A DNA stretch of 64,000 nucleotides from assembly GCF_026151205.1 (NCBI RefSeq), contig NC_087081.1, positions 6,195,246 to 6,259,245 on the forward strand, read 5' to 3'. The stretch's first letter is position 1. Every line of letters starts with the position of its first letter. This DNA is from Bolinopsis microptera (Eukaryota > Ctenophora > Tentaculata > Lobata > Bolinopsidae). Below are positions 1 to 10,716 of this stretch, piece after piece. The notes under the pieces were generated by a model. The model searched no databases. It was given only the letters and a program-made list of their open reading frames with translations, and was not told the DNA's origin. The translations under genes were made by a program, and so were the position numbers.

Positions 1-63
1 CGAGGAAAAGTTGCATTTGCATGAGATATTATATTCCATTAATATTTCCCTAAACATCCTTAC

Positions 64-169
64 CATCTGTAACACAAACAGGCGCGTCATTTTCCCAACC
101 ATTCTCCACACACCTTATCGGGTTTGTTCCATCCGGAAAGTAGTCTGTTCCACAAGTTACTTGTACTTC
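64..169 (-). CDS. half-CCP (sushi) domain exon, partial gene
   Basis: On the minus strand an acceptor (TCTCTCCAG) precedes 106 bases that read in one open frame and end at a GATG/GTAAGG donor. The peptide has the second half of a CCP/sushi module: a VTCG cysteine, IRC, the conserved tryptophan in ENGWEN and a closing PVC cysteine. It starts in phase 0 and ends in phase 1, as expected when a CCP domain is split over two exons. I could not find the matching first-half exon. It lies downstream of the CCP and LDLa exons at 3480-12696 on the same strand, so it most likely belongs to the same extracellular or membrane protein. The gene continues beyond the left edge. Confidence 0.6.
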
Positions 170-198
170 CTGGAGAGAATTGGGTTTTATTATTTATA

Positions 199-1130
199 CA
201 TACATACATGTTACATGGTAAGGTCTCCTCCTAGTCGTTGGAGTGGCCTGCATCACACACATCGCGTTGGCGGCGTAACATATGTCTCCACTGTACTCGG
301 TTGGTAGCCAAAGCTTCTGTTGTGTCGTTGTCGATGTTTTCAACACCTGTAAACTTAGCAGCATCTTCGAGTACGCAGGACTTCCAGTTCTTACGGGGTC
401 TGCCCCTTGACCTCTTTCCATAATTTGGCTTCCAGTTCAACAGAAACCTCGGTAGTCTAGAGTCTGGCATTCTAACTACATGTCCATACCAACGTAGCCT
501 GGCAGCACTGATGAAAGTCTCAACTGACTTGATGCCAGCCCTCCTAAGAACTTCGTCGTTGGTCACATGAAAGAACCATTTAATCCTAAGGATCCTTCTC
601 AAGGAGGTTTGATGGAAAACCTCGAAGCGTTTCATCTGCTTTTTGGTGGTGTTCCAGACTTCAGCTCCATACAACAAGATGGTGAGGACAGCAGCCCTAT
701 AGATCCTGATCTTGGTTGGAGTCTTTATAGTTCTGCTATTCCAAATGTTCCAGAGCTGATGAAAGGCGCCATTTGCCTTCTGGATACGGACATCCAGGTC
801 TCTGTTGATTGTCCCATCCCCAAGAGATAGAACGTTCCATGTTCCAAAACGTAAAAACTGTTTGCAATAATTTACTGGGTTGGATTTGTTGGAAGCAGAG
901 TCAACATGGATGATCTGTTGACTAATAAATCTGGTCGGATGACGAGTACCCCCTCTTCTCATCAGGCGACTGGGGTCCCGTAGACTTTGCCCAGCCTCCG
1001 TCATGCTGAAACCATCCGTCCTTGAATTGGAAGTAGCACTCCGTCCATTTGATGTGTGTGTTGTTTCAGTAGCGTTGTTATTTGAGGTGGAAGGGATGCT
1101 GGCCCTTCGCACCAAGGAGGATTATTTATA
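199..1130 (-). mobile_element. RTE-like LINE deletion derivative with 10-bp target duplication
   Basis: A 932-bp element lies between two copies of ATTATTTATA (189-198 and 1131-1140). On the minus strand it ends in a TGTA-type simple repeat, as RTE-clade LINEs often do. Its coding part joins the start of an endonuclease domain directly to the C-terminal region of the LINE protein, so the reverse transcriptase core is absent. It sits only about 20 bp upstream of the acceptor of the half-CCP exon at 64-169 and could disturb that splice site. The clade is inferred from the ends and C-terminal motifs. Confidence 0.7.
231..1115 (-). CDS. fused endonuclease-start / LINE C-terminus ORF (294 codons)
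   Basis: This is the continuous open frame of the deletion derivative at 199-1130. It opens at a TTG; the first ATG is near residue 38. After about 90 residues of leader it has FGTWNV, the opening motif of an apurinic-type LINE endonuclease, but a few residues later passes into the region after the reverse transcriptase (DGTINRDLDVR, LLYGAEVWN, LRRILRIKW, WYGHVVRMP, RGRPRKNW). The catalytic endonuclease residues and the whole RT fingers/palm are missing, so it cannot copy itself. The frame is unbroken over 294 codons, which suggests either a recent copy or retention of the C-terminal part. Function is unknown. Confidence 0.65.
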   Translation of the reverse strand: MVRRASIPSTSNNNATETTHTSNGRSATSNSRTDGFSMTEAGQSLRDPSRLMRRGGTRHPTRFISQQIIHVDSASNKSNPVNYCKQFLRFGTWNVLSLGDGTINRDLDVRIQKANGAFHQLWNIWNSRTIKTPTKIRIYRAAVLTILLYGAEVWNTTKKQMKRFEVFHQTSLRRILRIKWFFHVTNDEVLRRAGIKSVETFISAARLRWYGHVVRMPDSRLPRFLLNWKPNYGKRSRGRPRKNWKSCVLEDAAKFTGVENIDNDTTEALATNRVQWRHMLRRQRDVCDAGHSND

Positions 1131-1140
1131 GTGCAACTAT

Positions 1141-2069
1141 ATTTATAATTATACGTCACAATTTCCACGGATGAATTGAGATCGATATCATAGGTACCTG
1201 GCACGTCCTTTTCATTTTTCACGTACAATCAAATTTTCCTACTGATGAGTACTCATGGGTAGATAGTTTCTAATGTGAATAAAATTAGCCGGGGAATAAA
1301 CGGGTTGGGGGACACCCATATATGGGCATGTTACCAAGGTAACACTAACACTGCCATATAAAGTAATATAATATCGTTTGACTTGGTGTTCTCCTCAATA
1401 TTTATCCTCCTTGGGCTATAGTGTGCGTGCTGTTCGCTATTGCTCACACCAAACGGCAACCTTGTAAAAGTTTTGTATGGACACCGGTCTCCATCACGAT
1501 ACAAAATTAGGATTGTAGAATTTATTGTATAACTATTAGGAGTGGAAGTAGCGGTGTGGTGCATTAAAGCATTAATAGAGTGACAGCCTACTGATTTAGA
1601 GTTGCTTTTAAGTGAGCATAATGGGTATATTTTTGGACCTAAAGGAGCTTTAGTATGACAACTTTAAAATTTGTTCTTTTAATCATTTATCAAATATCAG
1701 TTTAAAAATATATAAATCTGGAATTTGTTCACACTGTGAACCAGTCCTATAAAAATGACAAAAACCCTCCTAAATTAAATATTAAAAACGTCTCAATAAT
1801 GGAAATAGTCATACAAAAAATTTACCAAATTCTTAATATTTTTTTTATCTTAAACTTTTCAAACAATACATATTTATACAAAATTGAATGCTTCTAAATA
1901 AACCCAGTTATAAAAGGAGAAAACCGATATAGCCCTAAATTCCACTATCCCAGTATGAAACCCAAATTATGTATTGAAAGAGGGGTAACCAAAACACAGT
2001 AGTGTGCAGTAAGAAATACCACACCCGCAATAACATTGGGCCCTAGCAACAAATTAATTAATCAATGAA
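1141..2069. other. AT-rich stretch, no gene recognised
   Basis: I see no conserved coding pattern, RNA gene or long repeat here. Short open frames are AT-rich and not domain-like. It is probably intron of the CCP/LDLa gene. Confidence 0.5.
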
Positions 2070-2104
2070 TTAAAACATATAATATTGTATTTATAGAAAA
2101 TATA

Positions 2105-3059
2105 TCACTCTAAAGGCTCCTTCTCCGAGCTAATGACTCTAAAGTTCCTGATAACATGAACTTTGTCAGGCTCTGCTGTCCTTTTATTTATCAGTTGGTC
2201 GACAACTTTCTTGTAGGCTATTCTGTTTGCAGCTGATCTATCAGGAGTGATGTAAACTGAACTAAACCCGTCTACATGTCTTAGTAGCTTAGTCTTGCTC
2301 AAGATGGTACGAGCTTGATCTGAGCTTGACAAAATGAATTTCACTGGCCTGACTCGTTCACTTGTGTCCTTTCCAACTCGTTTACATCTCAAAATTTTCG
2401 GTTTTTCGTTGAGATGGTCCAACAAAATACCAGATACCTTAGCATCCAGGTTTTCCTCCGTCTCTGGAAGCCCCTTCTAGGGCAACTCTTTTCACTGCAG
2501 CTTGGATCTTCTTCGGTGCAAAGGCGTTTTTGCACGTGTTTTTCAACAGAGACGAAAAGGTTTTGATCTCTTTCTGAGCTGCACTTTTCACAGTTCCAAT
2601 CTCGTCATCCTTCTTCAAAGCTAACTTCTCCTGCAAATCATTGATTTTAGCCATATCTTCTTCTTGCTTGGTGAGTAACTTCTCTTGTAGTTCTATGATT
2701 TTGGTCGCATCAGCTATTTTTTCTTTCCTGAACATTCGGTTATCGTCAGCTGTTTCTGTGGCAGATTGTAACAATGGTCCACAATAATTGTTCAGTATCC
2801 AGCACATTATTTCTAACCATTCTGATAACCTTTCTCTAGGCACACTTCTCTGGTTCAGTTTATCAAATCGCACATCATCGTTGTGTTCAACTCCGATTTT
2901 ACTTCTAATCTCCTTGAAAATACTGTCCGTCGCCATGTGTATCTGATTCACATATTCCGTAAGGAACTGGCCATTCTCAACCATAGCATCATCTACCATA
3001 TCAAAATGTACACTCTGTAGCGGATAAGGCATCGTACACGTTGTACAGAAAATGTACAA
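2105..3059 (-). pseudogene. LINE ORF1-like protein, frameshifted
   Basis: Two minus-strand frames (2439-3059 and 2105-2425) belong to one broken ORF. The first part has a charged helical stretch with repeated LQEKL motifs (about residues 120-150), predicted coiled coil. The second has an RRM/C-terminal pattern typical of ORF1 proteins of CR1-like and L1-like LINEs: RPVKFIL, then VYITPDRSAANR and KVVDQLINKR. The frame changes near 2455-2465, where the coiled-coil frame runs into a stop and the RNA-binding frame begins. ORF1 proteins bind LINE RNA in a ribonucleoprotein. No reverse transcriptase follows, so this is a truncated relic in an intron of the CCP/LDLa gene. The LINE clade is uncertain. 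Confidence 0.6.
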
Positions 3060-3479
3060 ACAATGTATACAAATCTGATCTAGTTCTATCTAAGAGAAAA
3101 ATACCTACCCCTATCCGGATTTTTCCGAAATTCCAAAACCACCCCCCAGCCCCCTCCCTATATTTGCCGGACGTCCTTAGTAGATGGCCCCTTAAGTACT
3201 TACATCATTAGTCAAGTAGGGATGTTTGATACTGAGTTTTCCATTTTCTACCGTAAACTCGTCGCAGTCGGTGTTGACAGCTGAACATTTTAAAGTTGGG
3301 ATGGTAATTGTTTGTTATGTTTTGTTTCATCCTTAAATTTATATTTTTGAATTACTGTTCGTGTTTTTCATTAAAAATGAAACACAGCCTTAGATGTTAT
3401 TAGATAAATTTAATCAATTTGTAATGTTGTAATTAATTATTTATGCAAAATTACAAACTTTCCTCCTGGATTTTCAAAC

Positions 3480-3674
3480 CTGTGCACTTAGGAGGTTGGC
3501 TGTTGAATTTGCCTCCTGCACTGCAGACCACAAAAGGATTCCCTTCCATAGCAAAGTTGTCGTTACAGACATAATTCACTTTGTCTCCATCCTTATAGTT
3601 CTCGCCTTCTTCCCTTTCCGAGACAAAGTTTCCTCCAGGAATAACTACTTCTGCCTCCTCAGGGTCACAAGTCT
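3480..3674 (-). CDS. CCP (sushi) domain exon
   Basis: A 195-bp exon bounded on the minus strand by a TTTTTTTAG acceptor and a CACAG/GTTTGA donor, phase 1 at both ends. It encodes a complete CCP module: TCDPEE, a NYVC second cysteine, FVVC third cysteine and PPKC fourth cysteine, with glycine-rich spacing. The usual tryptophan near the end is a phenylalanine (GGKF). CCP modules are extracellular binding domains of complement regulators and many adhesion proteins. Phase 1-1 matches the LDLa exons upstream, so in-frame joining to the exon ending at 8915 is possible. About 5.2 kb of nested transposons separates them. Confidence 0.8.
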
Positions 3675-4323
3675 CTAAAAAAGAACCAATTACCATGATT
3701 TAAACCCAGAAGCTTTGTGAGCCAGAGCTAATTTGGAAGATCAACGAACTTCACCCAGTGAAAGGATAAGGGTAACAAAAAGATTCGAACCCACCTCTTC
3801 TATATTGAAAGGTTAGGGTGGATGGTTTTTTAATCGTATTTATGGAATTGTTACCGTTGTAAAACTTACATTATGACAGTTCAGATGGCGAAAGTTTTAT
3901 CGAAAATGGACCTGTCATTGTTCTGGAAATAACAATAATAAACAATAATATCTATGACCAATTTAACCATATTAAGAAATGTGGTCGGTGATCCAGTATT
4001 GAGCATATGTGCAACTGTGTGAGTTCAGTATTCTAATTGCCCCCTTCAAGCAGCTAAGGTGCGTCTTACTAGCAGTCATGTGACCGAGATCACGTGATAA
4101 CACCTTTAACTAACTTATTGCCCTGAGGATCAATTGGTACAATGTGTATTGAGGTAAATTGGTCGGGGTATGTTTTATTATATAATATCAGTATTTACAC
4201 TGAAACATTCAATAGCTTTCCTTAGCTGTTGGAACAGTGAAAGACCAAAATATTAGATGTTAACCCTGAGCAAATTGTAGCTTGTAGTTGTACATTTAAT
4301 ATAATCAATAATACTACATACTA

Positions 4324-7300
4324 CCTTGTCGGACTTTATTTAAACGGACTTTAGTTCATAGTTGGATGCTAGAAGCCCAAGTTTACAATTTACCGCAGAA
4401 ATTTATCTCGTACCGTTTTAAAACCAGATCTCGGAGAAAGGTTCACCTTAGAGTATTTTAAACCTAATTCTCGGGCAGACGTTTTACAATCTCCGAACAG
4501 TGTGACTATATTAGGTACAATCTCCGTACAGTTTGACTATATTGTGTACAATATCCGAACAGTGTTCTGTGCAGCGTACCGTGTTATTGTAGAGTATTCT
4601 GTGCAGTGTACCGTGTTACTATAGAGTATTCTGTGCAGTGTACCGTGTTACTATAGACTATAGAGTATTCTGTGCAGTGTACCGTGTTACTATAGAGTAT
4701 TCTGTGCAGTGTACCGTGTTACTGTAGAGTATTCTGTGCAGTGTACCGTGTTACTATAGAGTATTCTGTGCAGTGTACCGTGTTATCATAGAGTATTCTG
4801 TGCAGTGTACCGTGTTACTATAGAGTATTCTGTGCAGTGTACCGTGTTATTGTAGAGTATTCTGTGCAGTGTACCGTGTTACTATAGAGTATTCTGTGCA
4901 GTGTACCGTGTTATCATAGAATATTCTGTGCAGTGTACCGTGTTACTATAGAGTATTCTGTGCAGTGTACCGTGTTACTATAGAGTATTCTGTGCAGTGT
5001 ACCGTGTTACTATAGAGTATTCTGTGCAGTGTACCGTGTTACTATAGAGTATTCTGTGCAGTGTACCGTGTTATTGTAGAATATTCTGTGCAGTGTACCG
5101 TGTTACTATACAATATTCTGTGCAGTGTATCGTGTTACTATAGAGTATTCTGTGCAGTGTACCGTGTTACTGTAGAGTATTCTGTGCAGTGTACCGTGTT
5201 ACAATAGAGTATTCTGTGCAGTGTACCGTGTTACTATAGAATATTCTGTGCAATGTACCGTGTTACTATAGAGTATTCTGTGCAGTGTACCGTGTTACTA
5301 TAGAGTATTCTGTGCAGTGTACCGTGTTACTGTAGAGTATTCTGTGCAGTGTACCGTGTTTCTATAGAGTATTCTGTGCAATGTACCGTGTTACTGTAGA
5401 GTATTCTGTGCAGTGTACCGTCATACCGTGTTACTATAGAGTATTCTGTGCAGTGTACCGTGTTACAATAGAGTATTCTGTGCAGTGTACCGTGTTACTA
5501 TAGAGTATTCTGTGCAATGTACCGTGTTACTATAGAGTATTTTGTGCAGTGTACCGTGTTACTATAGAGTATTCTGTGCAATGTACCGTGTTACTATAGA
5601 GTATTCTGTGCAATGTACCGTGTTACTATAGAGTATTCTGTGCAGTGTACCGTGTTACTATAGAGTATTCTGTGCAGTGTACCGTGTTACTATAGAGTAT
5701 TCTGTGCAGTGTACCGTGTTACTATAGAGTATTCTGTGCAATGTACCGTGTTACTATAGAGTATTTTGTGCAGTGTACCGTGTTACTATAGAGTATTCTG
5801 TGCAATGTACCGTGTTACTATAGAGTATTCTGTGCAATGTACCGTGTTACTATAGAGTATTCTGTGCAGTGTACCGTGTTACTATAGAGTATTCTGTGCA
5901 GTGTACCGTGTTACTATAGAGTATTCTGTGCAATGTACCGTGTTACTATAGAGTATTCTGTGCAGTGTACCGTGTTACTATAGAGTATTCTGTGCAGTGT
6001 ACCGTGTTACTATAGAGTATTCTGTGCAGTGTACCGTGTTACTATAGAGTATTCTGTGCAGTGTACCGTGTTACTATAGAGTATTCTGTGCAGTGTACCG
6101 TGTTACTATAGAGTATTCTGTGCAGTGTACCGTGTTACTATAGAGTATTCTGTGCAGTGTACCGTGTTACTATAGAGTATTCTGTGCAGTGTACCGTGTT
6201 ACTTTAGAGTATTCTGTGCAGTGTACCGTGTTACTATAGAGTATTCTGTGCAATGTACCGTGTTACTATAGAGTATTCTGTGCAGTGTACCGTGTTACTA
6301 TAGAGTATTCTGTGCAGTGTACCGTGTTACTATAGAGTATTCTGTGCAGTGTACCGTGTTTCTATAGAGTATTCTGTGCAGTGTACCGTGTTACTATAGA
6401 GTATTCTGTGCAGTGTACCGTGTTACTATAGAGTATTCTGTGCAGTGTACCGTGTTACTATAGAGTATTCTGTGCAGTGTACCGTGTTACTATAGAGTAT
6501 TCTGTGCAGTGTACCGTGTTACTATAGAGTATTCTGTGCAGTGTACCGTGTTTCTATAGAGTATTCTGTGCAGTGTACCGTGTTACTATAGAGTATTCTG
6601 TGCAGTGTACCGTGTTACTATAGAGTATTCTGTGCAGTGTACCGTGTTACTATAGAGTATTCTGTGCAGTGTACCGTGTTACTATAGAGTATTCTGTGCA
6701 GTGTACCGTGTTACTATAGAGTATTCTGTGCAGTGTACCGTGTTACTATAGAGTATTCTGGGCAATGTACCGTGTTACTGTAGAGTATTCTGTGCAGTGT
6801 ACCGTGTTACTATAGAGTATTCTGTGCAGTGTACCGTGTTACTATAGAGTATTCTGTGCAGTGTACCGTGTTTCTATAGAGTATTCTGTGCAGTGTACCG
6901 TGTTACTATAGAGTATTCTGTGCAGTGTACCGTGTTACTATAGAGTATTCTGTGCAGTGTACCGTGTTACTATAGAGTATTCTGTGCAGTGTACCGTGTT
7001 ACTATAGAGTATTCTGTGCAGTGTACCGTGTTACTGTAGAGTATTCTGTGCAGTGTACCGTGTTACTATAGAGTATTCTGTGCAGTGTACCGTGTTACTA
7101 TAGAGTATTCTGTGCAGTGTACCGTGTTACTATAGAGTATTCTGTGCAGTGTACCGTGTTACTATAGAGTATTCTGTGCAATGTACCGTGTTACTGTAGA
7201 GTATTCTGTGCAGTGTACCGTGTTACTATAGAATATTCTGTGCAGTGTACCGTGTTACTATAGAGTATTCTGTGCAATGTACCGTGTTACTATAGAGTAT

Positions 7301-7604
7301 TCTGTGCAGTGTACCGTGTTACTATAGAGTATTCTGTGCAGTGTACCGTGTTACTATAGAGTATTCTGTGCAGTGTACCGTGTTACAATAGAGTATTCTG
7401 TGCAGTGTACCGTGTTTCTATAGAGTATTCTGTGCAGTGTACCGTGCTACTATAGAGTATTCTGTGCAGTGTACCGTGTTACTATAGAGTATTCTGTGCA
7501 GTGTACCGTGTTACTATAGAGTATTCTGTGCAGTGTAAACTGTAAACTTGGGCTTATAGCATCCAACTATGAACTAAAGTCCGTTTAAATAAAGTCCGAC
7601 AAGG
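4324..7604. mobile_element. pogo-type terminal-inverted-repeat element filled with a minisatellite
   Basis: Inverted ends CCTTGTCGGACTTTATTTAA lie at 4324 and 7604 and are flanked by TA (4322-4323 and 7605-7606), the target of Tc1/mariner/pogo elements. The same terminal family occurs at 35052 and near 59020, where it lies next to a pogo-type transposase C-terminus. The inverted part extends to about 4390 and from about 7537. The interior is almost all a 32-bp tandem repeat with no transposase, so the element is non-autonomous. It lies exactly at the centre of the larger palindrome at 3814-8806. Confidence 0.65.
4562..7538. repeat. 32-bp minisatellite, about 93 copies
   Basis: A 32-bp unit (GTGTACCGTGTTACTATAGA followed by GTATTCTGTGCA) repeats head to tail. 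Variation is limited: ACTATA/ACTGTA/ATTGTA/ATCATA, and CAGTGTACC/CAATGTACC. Units start diverging near 4562, where the array grades into similar short motifs (ACAATCTCCGAACAGTGT), so it probably grew from subterminal repeats of its host transposon. No spacers separate units, so it is not CRISPR-like. Confidence 0.9.
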
Positions 7605-7735
7605 TAGTATGTAGTATTATTGATTATATTAAATGTACAACTACAAGCTACAATTTGCTCAGGGTTAACATCTAATATTTTGGTCTTTCACTGTTCCAAC
7701 AGCTAAGGAAAGCTATTGAATGTTTCAGTGTAAAT

Positions 7736-8415
7736 TATTAAATCAAAGTTCTAAACAAGGGATAGTTTTAAAAAACAACGCCCAAGTCTAATCTTTCCCT
7801 AAAACAAAAACTAAAAATTAAAAACTTCATTGCAAATTCCGCCAATATCTCTTGTCATAACTCAAATTACGGAGATAATGCAGGTCAAAGATATTATTTA
7901 AATAAAGATTTCTTTTACACAAATCATGCACAATCAGCGAGAATAGATTGCTTTGGGGTCTTCCTCTTCTCCCTGGTAAGTCCAGTGTATTGATGGCAAA
8001 AATGAGGGAAGAAAACGCTGGTCCGTCAATAGGACCCCGCAAAACATGTCCTAACATTCTCCACCGACTACGGGCCACTTTTTCTGACAATGGTTCAGCA
8101 TTGCAGCGTTTATACAAGTTTTTGTTGGAGATGACTCCTGGGTACTTTATATTCAAAATAGTGCGAAGATGTCTGCGGTGAACAACATCTAGTTTTTCAA
8201 GGATTATTTTGGGGACGGCCCAACAGGATGAGTTGTACATAAGAACCGATACGACTAAAGCATTATACAGTATTAGACGTTTGTTTAGGGGCAGTTTATC
8301 ACTCCAGGCCTTCTTGTAATTGTTAAAGGCAGCATATCCCAGGTTTATGCGACGCTGAATATCAGCTTTGCTACACAAGACGGACCCTAGAGTGATACTT
8401 TTCCTCCATGCTTCA
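7736..8415 (-). mobile_element. 5'-truncated LINE insertion with 12-bp target duplication
   Basis: A 680-bp LINE 3' end inserted in the right arm of the palindrome, between TTCAGTGTAAAT at 7724-7735 and 8416-8427. On the minus strand it has an open frame from NEAWRKS through SVLMYNSSCW, VHRRHLRTILNIKYPG, SNKNLYKRCNAEPLSE, RWRMLGHVLRG and GRRGRPQ to a YWRNLQ end at about 7827, then a 3' UTR ending GATTTAATA. The same C-terminal region and ending occur in the longer LINE at 49290-53763 and in the decayed copy at 41870-42345. Truncation at the 5' end and a 12-bp duplication are normal for target-primed reverse transcription. The uninterrupted frame suggests it is young. Confidence 0.85.
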
Positions 8416-8914
8416 TTCAGTGTAAATACTGATATTATATAATAAAACATACCCCGACCAATTTACCTCAATACACATTGTACCAATTGATCCTCAGGGC
8501 AATAAGTTAGTTAAAGGTGTTATCACGTGATCTCGGTCACATGACTGCTAGTAAGACGCACCTTAGCTGCTTGAAGGGGGCAATTAGAATACTGAACTCA
8601 CACAGTTGCACATATGCTCAATACTGGATCACCGACCACATTTCTTAATATGGTTAAATTGGTCATAGATATTATTGTTTATTATTGTTATTTCCAGAAC
8701 AATGACAGGTCCATTTTCGATAAAACTTTCGCCATCTGAACTGTCATAATGTAAGTTTTACAACGGTAACAATTCCATAAATACGATTAAAAAACCATCC
8801 ACCCTATTGAAAGGTATAAGATGTGAAAACCAGAACAACAATAAAATTAAAAAATTGTAAGTTTTTTGGGTAACATTTAATAGAAAATTTACAAAACAAG
8901 TATCGTTCAATTAC

Positions 8915-9034
8915 CTTCACAATCTGACTCATCTGAGCCATCATCACACTGAACTTCTCCGTCACAAACAAAAGAATTTTCCAAACATCTTTTACGATCA
9001 GCGCATGTGAACTGTTCTTCCCGACAAGAGATAT
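8915..9034 (-). CDS. LDLa domain exon, seventh in transcription order
   Basis: A 120-bp exon with a CCCAACAG acceptor and a GTGAAG/GTAATT donor, phase 1 at both ends. It encodes one LDL-receptor class A module with six cysteines and the calcium-binding acidic end [11 protein letters not shown]; the start reads [17 protein letters not shown]. LDLa modules fold around one calcium ion and bind ligands outside the cell. It differs from its copies only by silent changes I could see (for example GAGTCA for GAATCA). It is the last LDLa exon before the CCP exon at 3480-3674. Confidence 0.9.
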
Positions 9035-9525
9035 CTGTTGGGTCTTAAGAGAAGTTTATCATTATTGAATTATGGATCATCACAGAATTATAAAGTTATA
9101 ATACACTTTTGTGGATATTTTATACAACCCGGATTGCTTGGTGGAGAAATATATAACAATACATATATACACTTAAATTCATTATGAAGAATTTTGTATT
9201 GGTCAGATAGTGGACAACCCTATCAGTCGGTGTCTCGGCCATATTTAATTATGAGAAGTTCAAATTGAAAAAATTGGATCGTTCACTATATTGTCAGTCC
9301 TGGGAGACTTCAAATTTTGTGTAGCTAAGTAAGTGTGCTGACATCAACTGTATAAGAATAATATATAATACTGCATTATCGGAACTTTATTTTATTGGAC
9401 ATTGAAAAGCATAAAATTTATCAACCAGAGCAACCACAACAACCACAACAATTAAATTAAAATATCTTAAGTTTTATAGAGGCAAATTTAGTATAAAATT
9501 CAAAAAACAGGTATAAATCAATTAC

Positions 9526-9645
9526 CTTCACAATCTGATTCATCTGAGCCATCATCACACTGAACTTCTCCGTCACAAACAAAAGAATTCTCCAAACATC
9601 TTTTACGATCAGCGCATGTGAACTGTTCTTCCCGACAAGAGATAT
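9526..9645 (-). CDS. LDLa domain exon, sixth in transcription order
   Basis: Same 120-bp, phase 1-1 exon type as 8915-9034, encoding the six-cysteine LDLa module ending [11 protein letters not shown]. It lies 611 bp from its downstream neighbour. Flanking intron sequence is also duplicated (ACAACCCGGATTGCTTGGTG on one side, AACCACAACAATTAAATTAA on the other). The peptide is the same as in the neighbouring exons. Confidence 0.9.
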
Positions 9646-10112
9646 CTGTTGGGTCTTAAGAGAAGTTTATCATTATTGAATTATGGATCATTACAGAATT
9701 ATAATAAACTTTTGTGGATATTTTATACAACCCGGATTGCTTGGTGGAGAAATATATAACAATACATATATACACTTAAATTCATTATGAAGAATTTTGT
9801 ATTGGTCAGATAGTGGACAACCCTTCCAGTCGGTGTATCAGCCATATTTAATCGTGAGATGTGAAACAATTGGATCGTTCAGTATATTGTCAGTCCTGGG
9901 AGACTTCAAATTTTGTGTAGCTTAGTAAGTGTGCTGACATCAACTGTATAAGAATAAAATATAATAATGCATTATCGGAACTTTATTTTAGTGGTCATTG
10001 GAAAGCATAAAATTTATCAACAAGATTAACCACAACAATTGAATTAAAAAATCTTAAGTATTATAGAGTCAAATTTAATACAAAATTTAAAAAACTGGTA
10101 TGATTCAATTAC

Positions 10113-10232
10113 CTTCACAATCTGATTCATCTGAGCCATCATCACACTGAACTTCTCCGTCACAAACAAATGAATTCTCCAAACATCTTTTACGATCAGC
10201 GCATGTGAACTGTTCTTCCCGACAAGAGATAT
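10113..10232 (-). CDS. LDLa domain exon, fifth in transcription order
   Basis: 120-bp phase 1-1 exon encoding the same LDLa module, with one silent change (AATTCATTT for AATTCTTTT in the ENSFVCDG region). Spacing to the next downstream copy is 587 bp, the shortest of the array, because the associated intron has lost a short piece. Confidence 0.9.
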
Positions 10233-10716
10233 CTGTTGGGTCTTAAGAGAAGTTTATCATTATTGAATTATGGATCATTACAGAATTATAATACACTTTT
10301 GTGGATATTTTATACAACCCGGATTGCTTGGTGGAGACATATATAACAATACATATATACACTTAAATTCATTATGAAGAATTTTGTATTGGTCAGATAG
10401 TGGACAACCCTTCCAGTCGGTGTATCGGCCATATTTAATTATGAGAAGTTCAAGGTGAAACAATTGGATTGTTCACTATATTTTCAGTCCTGGGAGACTT
10501 CAAATTCAGTGTAGCTAAGTAAGCTTGTGCTCATATCAACTGTATAAGAATAAAATATAATAATGCATTATCGGAACTTTATTTTAGTGGTCATTGGAAA
10601 GCATAAAATTTATCAACCAGAGCAACCACAACAACCACAACAATTAAATTAAAAAATTTAAGTTTTATAGAGGCAAATTTAGTATAAAATTCAAAAAACA
10701 GGTATAAATCAATTAC

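Larger units (their letters stand above)
3814..8806. mobile_element. MULE-like long-palindrome element with 9-bp target duplication
   Basis: The left end TAGGGTGGATGG and the right end CCATCCACCCTA are inverted copies, flanked by TTGAAAGGT at 3805-3813 and 8807-8815. The inverted arms run from 3814 to 4321 and, after removing a LINE insertion, from 8806 back to 7607; both are 508 bp. Long inverted repeats with 9-bp target duplications are characteristic of Mutator-like elements, so that class is inferred. No transposase is present. The centre is a TA dinucleotide into which another element (4324-7604) is inserted. The nest sits in the intron between the CCP and last LDLa exon. Confidence 0.7.

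Noticed and set aside
567-830. 87-codon plus-strand ORF inside the LINE derivative
   Set aside because: It is antisense to the recognisable LINE frame.
1236-1290. CTGATGAG near a short stem, suggesting a hammerhead ribozyme
   Set aside because: The GAAA half of the core and the three-stem arrangement are missing.
4562-7538. Regular direct repeats resembling a CRISPR array
   Set aside because: Units are contiguous with no unique spacers, and the genome is eukaryotic. The same holds for the 40-bp array at 46286-49010.
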